64,000 nucleotides of DNA. It comes from Prosopocoilus inquinatus (Eukaryota > Arthropoda > Insecta > Coleoptera > Lucanidae). Below are positions 22,428 through 35,819 of the stretch, in pieces. The notes beneath the pieces are model-generated. The model did not search any database, had not been told where the DNA came from, and saw only the letters and a list, made by a program, of their open reading frames with translations. Made by a program: the position numbers and the translations under genes. Position 1 is the stretch's first letter; each line of letters opens with the position of its first letter. The DNA is taken from NCBI GenBank assembly GCA_036172665.1, contig CM069871.1, positions 4,588,001-4,652,000 of the forward strand, given 5' to 3'.

Positions 22428-24399
22428 TACGGTACGTTCTAAAATTAAACGGTTAAAATTAGGTTAGAATGTACACAGTCTATTTAACAACGGCTTTTGC
22501 TTCTTATTTCCATGGACGTCGACTATTATTGTTAGTTCAGGGCACTTCACTATCTTGAAGAAGATAAGGTATCTGAAGTCACCTGTAATTGTGTATTTTG
22601 AATAATCAGATTTATTGCGCATGCAACTGTTAACAAAAAAAAAATGAATCAAGGAATTTTCCTTTTGCTGAAGTAAAAGAAAATTCTTGATGATTTGAGG
22701 ATCTGCTTGAAACTGTGTGTGTGTTAAGTAATTTAAATTTATATTTACGGTTATCTTCACGTTTGTATTAGATAGTTCGACAGCCGCTGCGACTTTTGGT
22801 AATACATATAAAAATATTTTTGATGTCAGTTTTGTAATAATGCGACTTGCTCAACATCACTCGTCGGTTGACTTGCGAAATATGCTTTTATTTGTAAATA
22901 ACATTACAACTAACCCAGATCTGTTTGTTCCTGAGGTTCTTTCACTAAAGCGTAATTTAATTTTACAAAATAATAATTTTATATGCTATAATTATTTTAG
23001 GTTAGGTTTACTCTTCCGATCTTAAAATATTTTGCAATGAACGTTCTGAACTTGGCATTTTTAGTAACGGATTTGGATTTTGGAATAATTAAGAATTTGC
23101 TTCCGTAAAAGTCAGTTTTGAAATTTTCTTTTTGCTTTCGAATCCTCCCAACTTTGACTTTCCTTGCAACTTTGCCATGTTTCTCTCTTCGCCCTTGCTT
23201 CGTTCCTATTCGAATATTCGGGCCATCTTCCCCTGTTCTACCTTTTTACTCCTCCATTTGGTCGGCTTCTAATCTCCAGAACGGTTTAGACAGTTTTTCC
23301 TTCTTCTTCATCTTCTAGTCTTTCTTCCATTGCTTACCATGTTAATGCAACCTCGCTTTTTTTCCTCTGTCAATACTTGAACCATTTTTTCATTATTCAT
23401 CCTTTTTACGAATCCTTTTCAGAGTAGTTGTCTTCAAATTCATCTCATGGTTTTTTTTTTCCAATTTTTTTTCTGGCCAGAATCAAAACCATCATTTTAA
23501 CACTCCAGATTTCAAATTGTCAAATGCGAGGCCATCAAGTAACTGTTGACTTTTCTCTCTTGACTTAGAACGAATTCTGGCACATTTGTCTTTGATTTCC
23601 GATGTAATATTTTGACCCAATAGAGTTTTGATAAAATCGAAAAGAGGTTTGGAATTCTCGTCTCTTCAGTTTTAATTAAAAATTAATTTTGCTAAGAAGA
23701 AAAGCCAAAAAAAACAACTTTATCTTTGTTATTATTATTTGATTAACAAGAGATTGCTCTGGGTGGGGGTTCTTAGGTAAATTGGGTCACAACTTAGCAG
23801 TGGACTTCTTTCCCAATTCAAATCAACCTCCACCATTTCCTTCAATGTCTTCGCATTGTCTCTTAGCTTAATGCAATATCTTGCTCGTGGTTCTACTTTT
23901 TCTTTTCCTTTCTTTTGCGTAAAACGTGTTTAGTGTTCTGTTTTATTTACATTCGGATTTTCTCAATACATCTACCTTCTTCCAGCCTTCAGTTTCGACT
24001 GGTCTTTGCAATTTCTTCATAAAAATTTGTCTCTTGCGCCAAATTCAATTTCCTTTCTCTATTTGGTAGTTAATTTTTCCTCTTTGCTTGCTTACTAACA
24101 CTTGCGTAACTGACTGTTTTGAAAGAGTTACATTATTTAAATGTAGAAATAGGTACCTCGAGTACCACACGTTTAAAATTTTTTCGAAAAGTGCTTTGCC
24201 TTGACAGCAATTATTAATACATTTTGAAACATTTTTTCATTTTGCCCAAAAATTAAAGAAGAATGTAAGGTACAGTTAAACTTCCGAATTTTCTTCTTTT
24301 TCACTCGTTCCAGTTCGTCTTGTCTGAGCTGAGTTGCTGCTACTTATCTGATACTAACAGTTATTTTAATGATGACATATCATTTAGAAGTTCCTCTTT
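22428..24399. other. CAP: Intron DNA, pyrimidine-rich from 23.1 kb
   Basis: No exon with acceptable splice sites was found. From about 23100 the plus strand is strongly T/C-rich with many TTCTTC and CTTTC words. Open frames here reflect that composition. Confidence 0.45.
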
Positions 24400-24925
24400 C
24401 TCTTTCTCCGTTCACTGTTCTTCAATGGATGCCATCGAGAACCTATCATTTTCACTATATCCAGTAAGGTCATTTTTAAATATTTTTTCCTTGTTTGGTT
24501 ACTCTTTCTAGCAAACACACCCCCCTAACGAAAGTAATTATTTTGATGCTGTCGTACTAATTAAATACGAGCCTTTCTTTTCCTCTTTTGCTATCCTAAG
24601 AACTTCATAGATAGATCCAGCCTATTCATTATATCCGGTAAGATTGCATTTCTATTAGCTTTTGCTGTGGTTGTACTTCTTTGGTTGTTCCTTCCAGTAA
24701 ACAAACCCATTTAAAGAATGTGATTATTTGGATATTGTCGCACTATCCAAATTTCCTCTTTTTCCATCTCGTGAACTTCAATAAATCCCATCTATTCACT
24801 CTGTCTGATAAGATCATGCTTTCCATTAGCTTATTCTACGATTTTCCTTCTTGACTTACTCCTTCCAGTAAATCCATCTAAAGAAAGTAAATATTTTGAT
24901 GTGGTCATGCTATCTAAAAATTGGC
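24400..24925 (+). repeat. Tandem repeat, ~165-bp unit, about 3-4 copies
   Basis: The order TTCCTCTTT..CC, then GAACTTCAATAGATCC or a variant, then CTATTCACTATATCCGGTAAG, then CATTTCTATTAGCTTTT, then CTTCCAGTAAACAAACCCA, then AAAGTAATTATTTTGATG(C/T)TGTCG recurs at about 24430, 24605, 24770 and 24900. Divergence is moderate. Confidence 0.7.
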
Positions 24926-27885
24926 CTTCCTCTTCCTCTTTTGCCACTAATTGCACAGGATTTCCCACATTCCAAAATCTTATCATTCTTTGTTATTTTG
25001 CTGCCAAGTTGGGCTGCGCTCATCCAAAGCCAGCAACCATTTTGATGATGTACCTAAAAGTATGCGTTTTTGCCTCCATTTCCATCCTATCAACTCTAAT
25101 GGATAATTCTGGTCTCCCTTGAGAATCTTTTGTTTTCGGATATGCCCGCAACAAAGTGTCATTTCAGGTGACTCTCAAATCGGGGTTGTCTTCTTTGATT
25201 ACTCTTTTCAGTTTCATTTCCTGAAACGGCAACCATCAAACCATTCCGGCCATTACTTTGTCCATCACGGTGTGACTCTGCGAACAATTTTCGTAGAAAA
25301 CAAAATGATTTCTCAATATACTGGGCGTTTCGAACTTAACGCCTGGGATATCGGAATTCGAAAACCATACGAAAAAATTCCTGTATATTTTTTCCACAAA
25401 ATATAATGAAGACGCCCGAATTAATTTTTATTTAATTATTAACTAACCAAAAAAAATTCTGATGTTTCACTCACATCCACGATAAAAGCAGAAATATTTT
25501 GAAAGCCAATTAGGTAATTAGTTTTTTCGGAGGCAATAAGAAATTGCGCTGTTTACAACAGATTCTCGTCGCCAAGGTCATCTTAATCATCTGTTTCGAC
25601 ACTTCTTTTATAACAATTTTACTCTCATTGCCCTGGATCGTAACTTATTCTATCATTTTTTTTTCCTTATACTTATACTCATTGTACATACAGGGTTTTC
25701 CATGACGCAATGTCACGTGACAGACAATGCAAACTTTGGCCTTTATCATTTGCCAAACAAATTTTGTTTTGGGGCCTTAAAAAGTGGCGCAAATTTTCAA
25801 GAATTAATTTTTTATTAACTAGTTAATATTTATTTACTCTAGGCCGGTTTCGCACTAATTACAAAAAAATGTCATTTACTAATTTTATACAGGGTTATTC
25901 ACCTCACACGTACAAGGTGTTTCTCTTGATGCCGCTTCCTTCACATCTCTTTAGTTATTATTATTACATTTGCAGTTGTTTGAAGTACTCTAACAGCGAT
26001 AATTTTTTTTTAAAAAGTTGAATAACGCAAAAATGGTTTAGATTAGACCCTATACTGGGGGTCTCATAACCTACGGAGGAGATTAAAGGGGTAGCTAGGG
26101 GAGATCGAATTAAAGATTTTTTCTTAATAAATTTTTGGGAAAAAAGCAATAACTAAAAAGTTACAAGAGTTTAAATTGAAATTAATTAACAAGCAAAAGT
26201 AACTCCCTGTAGTAATATTTTACATTTTAGATTCAAATTTGAGGCATTTATGAGTTAATTGAACACTGCTTTACAATAAACAACTATTTTAAAAAAATGC
26301 AGTCACGTTAAAGTAACGGCTATTTCATTTTTCTCTTTTAATGCCCAAAAACGGGTTTTCATTTCGATGTGAACCGCCTACTAATTAAAAACAAAACTAG
26401 GAAACAGATTAACATAGACATTTTATGAATGGTGGTTTTGATGAATTTAGAGTTTATTTAATAATAAAGTTGCATTTTGTGAAATAATTTTGATTAATTA
26501 AGAAGCTACAAATGTAAATTAAAGAAGAAATTAAGAAAGTTAAACTGCTGTAATTTTCTTATTATTCGGTTTTGGTCTAAATCGAATTAAGAAAAAAGCT
26601 TTATTTTGATGTCCTACAGCTGCCCTTTCAATCTCCTCCGTACGTTGTGAGACACCCAGTATATGGTACAAAAAGTCACATTTAAATTCAGTCTGAAGTC
26701 CGAAAATGTGATAATATATAGGGTGTATCATATGAAATAATGAAGTGACATAGCGTTTAGTCTAAACGGAACACCTTGTATACACCAAACTGATCTGAAA
26801 ATATGCTCCACATGAAACCAAGTAACTTCTTGATTTGAAATACTTTTTGTGAAATGAATAACTAGAAAGATATGAAAGGAAGCCTCCTTAAGTGGAACAT
26901 CCTGTGTATTAGTGGACAATGTAAGTTTTATTTATTATTAAATATTGAATTGTATTATCGTTCTGTAACTCGAAGGTTGTGACACTTGTGCTTCTGACTT
27001 TGGCATAGGTTCGAAACGGGTTTAGAAAAAACGAAAATAAATAATAATTGCGGTAAAAGAAATTCCAATAATTATAGATAATCTGAGCAAGTTAAGCCTG
27101 TAAAGTTTAAGCACCCTGTAGTTCTGAAAAAAGGGATTGCCTTAAAACAATAACCGATTTAAATTTTTTACTACGTTTTTTTTTTTTTTTTTGAATAGCT
27201 TGTCACCAGGTGGAATGATGAAAACCGTACGGCACGAAACACCCCGTAGATTTTTTTTGCGATTAATTTTTTGAATTCGTGAACTTTTACACGCCCCAGC
27301 TCCCCCCAAAACTGTTTTTTTTTATAGCTATTCATTCTCTAATATTCTTTTGTAGCATCAGTCATTTTATATCCCTTTAAACGGCCAGGGCATTTGTAAA
27401 TTACTTTTCAAAACGCATGTTAGGTTTTCAACGTGATTTTAAAACTATAGTTTTTTTCTTTTTATGCGCGGACACTTTTTTGAACTTTTCATTTCACCTA
27501 AATCACTGGCATGCTGAAGAAACTGGAACATCACGTGACATCTTTTGCATAATAGCGTGTGCTTGGCTCTCGCCCTTTACAATTCATTAAGCAAGATTAA
27601 TTGGCAAGCGCCGCCAATGGTAAATGATCCTAATTATATCTGTAAATAGATATTTAAATTAAAATAGTTTATTGCTGAAACCAAAATTGGCACACCTGCG
27701 CTTTAAGTCACTCCCCCAATTTTTTTTTTTTTTTTTAGATGAAATGTTGAGACTCCCTTATACAGGGTGCGTCAGAGCAAGTAGGCACATACGATAAATC
27801 ATGAAACAGTTTAAGTTTCAATGCAGTATAATGCATTTTAATGGAAAGATTAACGCAATTTATATTAAAAGTTTTTGCCAATGTA
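24926..27885. other. CAP: Intron DNA with scattered element ends
   Basis: No coding exon. There are several TACAGGGT-type termini: TACAGGGTTTTCCATGACG at about 25690, ATACAGGGTTATTCACC at about 25890, and TATATAGGGTGTATCATATG at about 26717 facing AAGTGGAACATCCTGTGTA at about 26890. The last pair may delimit a ~190-bp MITE (26717-26909). Another lies at 27761 (TACAGGGTGCGTCAGAGC). Families are not assigned. Confidence 0.4.
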
Positions 27886-27997
27886 CAGTCACAGCACAAT
27901 GTAATGGAAGTCTGGAGGGGTACCGAACGTCATAGCTTCGCCCGTCCAAAATTGGCCGTTTAGCCCTCCAGACTTTCATTAAATTGCGCTGTGACCG
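27886..27997. mobile_element. Small Tc1-like MITE nested in foldback terminus
   Basis: 112 bp with inverted ends CAGTCACAGCACAATGTAAT / GCTGTGACCG (about 37 bp, ~33 matched, through AAGTCTGGAGGG), flanked on both sides by TA (in fact GTAC). The CAGT-type end and TA duplication are those of Tc1/mariner elements. It sits exactly at the TA of the left end of the large foldback that follows. Confidence 0.7.
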
Positions 27998-27999
27998 TA

Positions 28000-29776
28000 C
28001 AGTGTGGTCCATTTTTGATGGTTTTACAGGGTTTCTCAGTTATTTATAGGAATAGAAGAAAACCGTTTTCGTGACCCATTGCTACTTTTTCAAGAAAAAC
28101 TCAGTGGAGAAAACAAAAGTTAGCTATCTCCATTCGTTCGGGAAATATCGGCAGAAAACGAATTTTTCCGAAAAATTATTTTTCACAATATCTCAGCTGT
28201 TTGACAAGATATTTTGAAAATTCAAAAACTGTTTTATTCAGAAATTAATGTAGATTTCGCTGACGTTATTGTCTTTTGTAAAAACTGCGCCAGTTCTGCG
28301 AAACGGACTATAACTTTCTAATTTTAAATAGAAACCGTAGTTGGCTATGACACACATAAATTGCTTATTTAATGAGGTTCTCAAAAATATAAGGTTTGAT
28401 ATAATTATTTTTATAAATGACAAAGATACTTATTATTTTTTATTTTCCGGTAGCTAACAAGCCATCCATGACACCAAAAACAAAAAATATAGTTCAATTG
28501 TTTTCCCAAAAATCAATTATTATTAAGTAAAACCGTTAATTTAATTCAATAAATAAATAGCTTCATATATTTACCAGAAACTGACATAAAATCACAAGAA
28601 CGTAAAAATGGATTAACTCCATTTGAACATAATTATTAATGTGAATAGTTAAGAGATTTTTATAAATTTTAAATTGCATAAGTTAGTACATTTCTTTAAG
28701 AAATAATTGAATTGTCGGATATTTCCTAAGTTTAATAATGCTTTCAAGAACTTTTGTATATTAATAAATGTAATCGCGGATAGAAGTGAAATAAACATAT
28801 CTAAGAATTTTTGATAATATAAAATTTAAATAATTTCAAAGGAACATATAACATATAATTCTTCAAAGCTGCATTAACAGTTAATCCATATTTACATTAC
28901 TTGTAGTTTTATGAGTTCTCTAATAGCATTAGATATTTATTTTGTTAAATTTAAATACCTGTATTATTTATTCTAATAATAGATTTTTGAGGAAAACAAC
29001 TGAATTTTCTTTTGTTTTTATTGTCATAGATAGCGTGATAAGTACTGCAAAATAATGAAATTATTATTTCTTAAAGAAATGCACTAACTTATGCAATTTA
29101 AAATTTATAAAAATCTCTTAACTATTCACATTAATAATTAAAGAAATGTTCAAATGGAGTTAATCCATTTTTACGTTCTTGTGATTTTATGTCAGTTTCA
29201 GATAGATATATGAAGCTATTTATTTATTGAATTAAATTAACCGTTTTACTTAATAATAATTGATTTTTGGGAAAACAATTGAACTATATTTTTTGTTTTT
29301 GGTGTCATGGATGGCTTGTTAGCTACCGGAAAATAAAAAATAATAAATATCTTTGTTATTTATAAAAATAATTATATCAAACCTTATATTTTTGAAAACC
29401 TCATTAAATAAGCAATTTATTTGTGTCATAGCCAACTACGGTTTCCATTTAAAATTAGAAAGTTATAGTCCGTTTCGCAGAACTGGCGCAGTTTTTACAA
29501 AAGACAATAACGTCAGCGAAATCTACATTAATTTCTGAATAAAACAGTTTTTGAATTTTCAAAATATCTTGTCAAATAGCTGAGATATTGTGAAAAATAA
29601 TTTTTCGGAAAAATTCGTTTTCTGCCGATATTTCCCGAACGAATGGAGATAGCTAACTTTTGTTTTCTCCACTGAGTTTTTCTTGAAAAAGTAGCACTGG
29701 GTCACGAAAACGGTTTTCTTCTATTCCTATAAATAACTGAGAAACCCTGTAAAACCATCAAAAATGGTCCACTCTG
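28000..29776. mobile_element. Large palindromic foldback element, 1.78 kb
   Basis: Arms of about 709-714 bases (28000-28708 and 29063-29776) are near-identical inverted copies around a ~354-base loop. Ends are CAGTGTGGTCCATTTTTGAT and ATCAAAAATGGTCCACTCTG. The element is bordered by TA inside a palindromic target (CAATG-TA ... TA-CATTG), once the nested MITE at 27886-27997 is taken out. Matching 61-codon frames on opposite strands (28238-28423 minus, 29353-29538 plus) are just the two arms and are not evidence of a gene. No transposase is present. The TA duplication and CAG end suggest Tc1/mariner mobilisation. Confidence 0.85.
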
Positions 29777-29778
29777 TA

Positions 29779-31734
29779 CATTGTATAGTAGGTGTGAGGC
29801 TACTTGCTGCTTTGAGCTGTGGTAGATCCGGTATAATTATTTTTTTTTTACCTTGTATATTAGATAAATGTGCATGTATGCATGTATGGATATGTACAGG
29901 TTGCACAGCACGCAAATGCAAGGAGGCACGCAGGATAAACAGGGTGCTTAGTAGGAACCGACATAAGAACAACCCCAGCCTACTGCACGAAATAGATTCG
30001 GCCCTCGTCTTGTCGAGGGGGTTTCTGCTTAACAGAGGTATTTGCCGAGCACTTCGGATTAGTTACATTTCACGCACTCGCTAATCTTCATTCACAATTA
30101 AAACAAACATCGCATTATTACGCACGGGGTATCGTATTGTAGAAAGGAGGCAGCATTATACCGCTTGCTCTCTGTCGGTCGGTGGTACACCGAACATTAA
30201 TCTGTCGCATTAAATTTACTTACCGCAAGGGATGTGGGGTAAACGTTGCGGTGCGAAGGGGTAATAGATTGATTTGTGTTGTTTGTTTTCCAGTTGAATT
30301 TAGCACTTGTAAACCTATTATGTTATCGCCTCTAGTATTTATAGTATTTATTCGCAGCAAACACCTGTACAACACCAAAGTATACTTAAACAAACGAAGA
30401 GAAAAAAAAAATGCAAAACAATAAACCTTCAAATAAATTCGACTTTTATTTTGAATAACAATTGCAAAAGAAAAAATTAACAATACAAGCTACAGCAGCA
30501 GCAACAGCAATAATGACCATAAACTTTAGTACTACAGGAGCGGGCCAAATTTATTTTGAGCTTTCATAATACGTATATTTTTCATTTCACGTCCGGCCGG
30601 TTATATAAGAGTTCTATTTTTACAGGGTGAGGGGTGGGAGTGGGGGGAATTATGCTTAGGCGTATTGTTTGTTTTAATGATGAAAAGAAAGTATCCAGTT
30701 CAGCGCTAGGTGCGCGTTAATTAAAACTTTTAATGCCTCGTAAAAACACGCCGTATTTTTTTAAGCGGATCATTAAGTTACCTACACATGCAGGTACGGA
30801 GTTTGCTTGCATCATTACGGGGGGGAAAGAGGGGGGCGGTTAATTAACTTGCTGGGATTTGTCCGTTTAATGAGCGTTAAGTCTGCAAGAGAAACAGTTA
30901 AAGCTGCTTTTGTCATACAGAGAGTGTTAGATTGAAAGCTAAGTAGTATGAGGAAGTTATATTATAAACCTAATCTTGCAATCTTTTCCTTTTTATTTAT
31001 ACTAGAACGGGGATAAGTGAAAGCGCTATCCCCACTTGCGATTGTTCGGGAGAATCCAGACTTGATTCGGGCAGATACGTTAAGCGTCCGACTTATAAAT
31101 GTAACCGTCGCAGCAGTAACGTGGTGGGGTACACTTCCCCGCTAGTGACCAACCCTGTTCTAGAACACAAACGTCTATAAAAGCCGCCTTTACACTAACT
31201 GATTTTCCATTTGATTTTGAATTTGACTTCAGAAATGTAGATTCGTCTTCATACAGTTGGATCAAAATCAAATAGAAAATCAGTTTAAACGGCTGTAAGA
31301 ACTATTATTTTATTCATTGGTTCCCTCACTTAGAAGAACTTTTTATGGGTTTCGAAAATGAAATCCATAATTCGATAATTTTTTTTTATTAAACCAGCAA
31401 TACCTGGTCTTAATTACAATAGCAATAATTACACTGAGAACTCACTTTCGAAATCACTTTTCCAAAATGGTCGCATGCTGTCCGATTTCATCCCCTCGAA
31501 GTATGGAACTTGCTCTAAAACTAACGATTCAAATAAAGTGTCTTCCAAGGTCGTTCACTTTAAAGAGTAGACAACTCTTTTATAAATACACTGCATAAAA
31601 AAATTCTGATCAAAAGAAGAAAATAATTGACATTAGGAAACATTAACATTTAATTTTTGAGGCCTTAGAAATCACAGGTGATAAATACCTAACTTAAAGA
31701 AAAAAAACACACTGCTAGGGTTCTTGTTAGAGAA
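29779..31734. other. CAP: Intron DNA without exon
   Basis: No supported exon. A GC-richer patch at about 29930-30270 has open frames without recognisable domain. A TACAGGGTGAGG element end lies at about 30622. The rest is AT-rich, with G-runs at 30630-30650 and 30821-30838. Confidence 0.4.
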
Positions 31735-33250
31735 GAACCCACCCCCAGCTAACCTGTCTTCTCGAACTCACTGATGTCTGGTTTCAATTCAGTCCTAAAT
31801 CTGTAAAGTAGATTTGGGTTTCCTCCTTCATATCAATCAGTCCTAAACCACCAATTGTTTGGTTTCCATTTTGATATTTGCGAAAAACTTTTCCAAGTGA
31901 TTTGTCTGAAATAATTTTTTCTATTCAAAACCGATGATACTGCGTCTTCTCTATTCCTAGCAAATCTGTGTTTGAGATCAAATTTTTCTGCAGTCTAAAA
32001 ATCTTCTTTACAGAAGTCATTCCTTTACTCATTCCCGAGACTTCAATAGATGGCCTTGATCTTGTTATTTGCGAAAATATTTTCCAAAATTTGTTCCAAA
32101 TGATGTGCACCCTTAGCAAACCTTGAACGCACTGATGTCAAGTTTTGCTTCATTCAGACCAAGAAGTTTTTCTGTTGCCCACGACTCCATTTTGTGTCCT
32201 TGATTTTAATACTTCCTGAAAACTTTACCAAGTGATTGCTCTGGGATAATTTCTTCTGTTCAGTGTCGGCGTTACTGCTTCTTCTCCAAACCTAACAAAC
32301 CTGCTTCCCGAGCTCATTGACGTTAAGTTTAGTTTTAGTCTAAAATCATTTTTATTGAAGTTATTCTGTTGCAAAGAGATCTTAATTTTTGCGGGAAACT
32401 TGAAACCAAAAATGTACCTGCAAAAGGTTTCGTCTGGAATAATTTCTTCTAACCTCGATGTTACTGCTTCTTCTTTACTCCTACCGAACCTGTCTTCTTA
32501 AACTCGGGGATGCAATAAAGTTTTGCCTCGGTTCAAAATCTTCTTTCTGAAGTTATTCTATCGCCCGTGACTCCAATTGGCGGCCATGATTTTGGTATTT
32601 GCGAAAAACTTTTCTTGTATCCAAAATCGCTTCTCCTCCTCTCCTAGTATACCTGTTCACTCGAACACTGATGTTTTGCTTGAGTCAGTCTAAAATCTTT
32701 GCTGAAGTTATTTCGTTGCCCTTGACTCGACTTGGTTGCCTTGATTTTCATATTCGCAAGAAACTCTTCCGAGTGACTCGTCTGGAATAGTTTCTTCCAT
32801 TAAACGTCGCTTTTACCACTTCTTCCTCTTCACTTCTAGCAAACCTATCTCCTTTAACTCACTGATGCAAAGTTTTCCTGAAGTTATTTCGTTACCCTTG
32901 ACTCCAGTTGATGGCCTTAATTTTGATATTTGCGAGAAACTTCTCCGAATGACTCATCTGGAATAGTCTCTTCTATTAAACGTCGCTTTTATTGCTTCTT
33001 CTTCTTCTTCTTCTTCACTTCTACCAAACCTGTCTTCTCGAACTCATTGATGACACGTTTTGCTTCACTCCAAAATCTTCTTTGCTGAAGTTATTTCGTT
33101 ACCCTTGACTCCAGTTGGTGACCTTAATTTTGGTTTTTGCGAAAAACTTCTCCGATTGACTCGACGAGCAACGAAAAACCTGCAGTTCTTTTCAAATCAA
33201 AATCCTTCCCCAAATTGTCAAGATTTTTTTGGAACGGAAAAAGCCCAACC
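31735..33250 (+). repeat. Pyrimidine-rich tandem array, ~180-190-bp unit
   Basis: Each unit reads roughly AACCTGTCTTCTCGAACTCA, CTGATGTCAAGTTTTGCTTC, AGTCTAAAATCTTCTTT, CTGAAGTTATTTCGTTGCCC, TTGACTCCAGTTGGTGGCCT, TGATTTTGATATTTGCGAAA, AACTTTTCCGAGTGACTCGT, CTGGAATAATTTCTTCTATT. Starts are near 31745, 32112, 32295, 32485, 32650, 32845 and 33025. A degraded unit probably fills the gap from 31760 to 32110, giving about eight copies. Confidence 0.85.
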
Positions 33251-33399
33251 TGCTCGTCGCTTAAGAAAAAAAATATGTTAGACGTGGTTGTGAAAAATAG
33301 AAAGTTAAAATAACATGTCATTGTATTGCGATAGATATAAAAAAGGAACTGTAAAAAGATTTTCAAAAAAAGAAAATTTACTTGCACCAGCTCCCAACC

Positions 33400-34400
33400 A
33401 ACGTTTTTCTTCTTTTCTCTTCTCATTTACAAAATTTTTGCCCATTTTTCAGTGGATTTCATCGTGTTGAAATCCTTTGGGGTTGTCCACATGGACATTG
33501 GGTATCCTCACAAAAAAAGTCCGGTGCTGTGGTTGGTCATTTCAAATTCCGTACTTGAAAAGCAATTTTTTGAGGAATGTGGTTTTAACAATAAGGCCTA
33601 AACATTAAAACCAATGCTTGCTAAGGTACGTCAACGGGTCAAAGTATAATCAACATTCGGATATCCTCATAAGAGAAAAAAAAATCGGCTGCTATGAACA
33701 TTTTAAATTCTATAATTCTATATAAAAGAAAGTGACCAAGAAAGACTCGGTGTGGCTTTAGCAAAATATTAAGACCAATACTTGGTTTACCAAGGTACCT
33801 CAACGGGTCGTAGTTGTAACGGAATTTGGACGCACTTGGAAATTACGACGAATTAGAAAGAAAGTAAAGCGAAAATTAATTTTAAAAAATTGTAAAATAA
33901 TGATCGACTAAAACAAATGGAAATGGTAATAATATAACACAAATATTTAGGAGCGACTATATAATGGAAAAACATAATTAAAAATCAAAAATAAGCGAAA
34001 CAATAAAATACTTTCATGATGGAGTGTTTGGTAGGAAGGAAATTAAAAAGAAAAAAGTGCATGACCCGTCATTTCAGCACCAACTTGTTTAGACAAGAAA
34101 TTAGAAAGCAGAATAAACGAGTCAACGTCCAGCAACGCCTTTCTTCTTCATTTCTCTTCTCTTTTACGAAATTTTTGGCTAATTTTGCAGCGGATTCCAG
34201 ACACTCTATTGCTGAAAAATAATTCATCTGATTAACTTTGGGTTTATCCACATTTAGATATTGTATGCTGTGGATGGTAATTTCAAATTCCAAATTTGGA
34301 AAGGATATGGTGGAGGAAATATTTAAAAAAAAATCAAAAGTTTTAGCAAATGTTGGAACCAATGTTTTCCAAGGTGTCGCCTATACGGGTCACAGTTTTA
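33400..34400 (+). repeat. Diverged direct duplication
   Basis: TTCTTCTTTTCTCTTCTCAT...TTTTTGCCCATTTTTCAGTGG at about 33405-33455 recurs as TTCTTCATTTCTCTTCTCTT...TTTTTGGCTAATTTTGCAGCGG at about 34142-34193. It is followed each time by a TCCACAT..GA(C/T)ATTG, GCTGTGG(T/A)TGGT, ATTTCAAATTCC, AAGGT...ACGGGTC block. An extra partial copy starts at about 33660. No coding function is evident. Confidence 0.55.
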
Positions 34401-34552
34401 GTGTAATAATAATGTATGAGCCAATCATTTCAACATCAACTGGTTATGACAAGAAATTAGAAAGCAAAATAAAACATTCGGAAAGATAAACAGTTGGAAA
34501 GATAAAATGTCACAGAGCAAGAAAACGTCCAAGATTACTGAAAGTCAAAGGA

Positions 34553-35200
34553 AAGGAAAGGGGCTAAATTATTATGGATATGTAAGGAGAATAGAAGAGA
34601 ATAGAATAGAAGAGGTTGATGGAAGTGAAACTATACGGCAAAAGAAAGAAGAAGAAGAATAAAGTTGCGGAGGAGCTGAATAGAACAAACAGAGAAACCT
34701 GCACATGGAAAGAACGGCATCTAAATCATGAAGGCATGGAAGAAATATGTAAGTGGACGATTAGAAAGCAAGGATAATATACGCTTGGTAAGAAGGAAAT
34801 TGAAAGTAAAAGAACGCATGTTTGGCCCAATCCTCCCAACATCAATTGGTTATGACAAGAAATCAGAAAGCAAAATAAACGAGGTTATGATGAAACAACT
34901 GCAAAGACTAAAATGGATCGAGCAAGAGAACACCCAATACTATAAAAAAACAATTTAAAAAGGGGCTAAATTAGTATGGACATGTAAAGAGAATGGACCC
35001 GAAGAAGTTGATGGAAGTAAAACGATATGGCATAAGAAGGAAGTAGAAGAAGAAAGCCACGGAGAACTTGGATAGAACAAGTAAAGGAAATTGGGCATTA
35101 GACAGATCTATCTATCTATCTATCGCATCTAAGTGAGGAAGAAATAGGTCGACGATTAAAAGTCAAGGACATCCCACGCCCCAAAAGGCATAAGGAGTTA
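34553..35200 (+). pseudogene. Non-LTR retrotransposon relics (RT C-terminus), two fragments
   Basis: Two diverged copies (about 34553-34700 and 34962-35090) read, with frameshifts, as LRYYGHVRRMEENRLPKKLM-like and KRMDPKKLMEVKRYGIRRK-like text. This is the conserved C-terminal segment that follows the reverse transcriptase domain in insect non-LTR elements (pattern W/YxGHvxRM..nR.pKk.m). In-frame stops and frameshifts make them dead. A (TATC)n run lies at 35105-35123. Confidence 0.6.
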
Positions 35201-35819
35201 GAGAAGAAGAAGAAAAAGGCGAAGGCGAACAAATCCAAAATTTCTTGCAGAAATCTACATTACTTAAAATGGCATGAAATGACGTAACTGGAAAGTTTGG
35301 GAATGAATAAATAGTGCATACGAAGATCTTACTTGGCAAATGGGGTAGCCTTTCTAACCCGACTTTCTAAGGTCTCCTTCGGATTGAGCTTTTGGTCTTG
35401 ATTCAAAGCCCACACTTGATCTTGATTACATCATTCTAGGTTTGCCTTTCTTTTGACATTCTCGTTACTCTAAACTTTTACTAATTGTCAGTAGTCAATT
35501 GATTTGAGTGGAAATGATCTTTCATCTTGGTAGTTTCGAATTGAATTTGAAAATCACTCATAAGTGAAGATGGTTTCATTTACCCTGCGAGGTTTAAAAA
35601 TATTCGAAATCTGTTTATAAAACTGGAACTTCAAACAAACAATTTTGTAAATAACTTTAAAAATATAAATCGAAACTTTCAAGGCCTTCCTCCGCATTAC
35701 GTGTAAAAGGCTTTCGGACATGTGTTGTTGTATGTTAAGAGGAGAAGAAAAGAAGAAAATAAAACGTCGACCTTAATTTAGACGGATAGATTGCGCCTAT
35801 CGTAAACAAACGGTAAAGT
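35201..35819. other. AT-rich DNA upstream of the internal promoter
   Basis: No repeat or exon recognised. Confidence 0.4.

Noticed and set aside
28238..29538. Two nearly identical 61-codon proteins on opposite strands
   Set aside because: They are the two arms of the foldback element. Identity comes from the inverted repeat, not from coding constraint.
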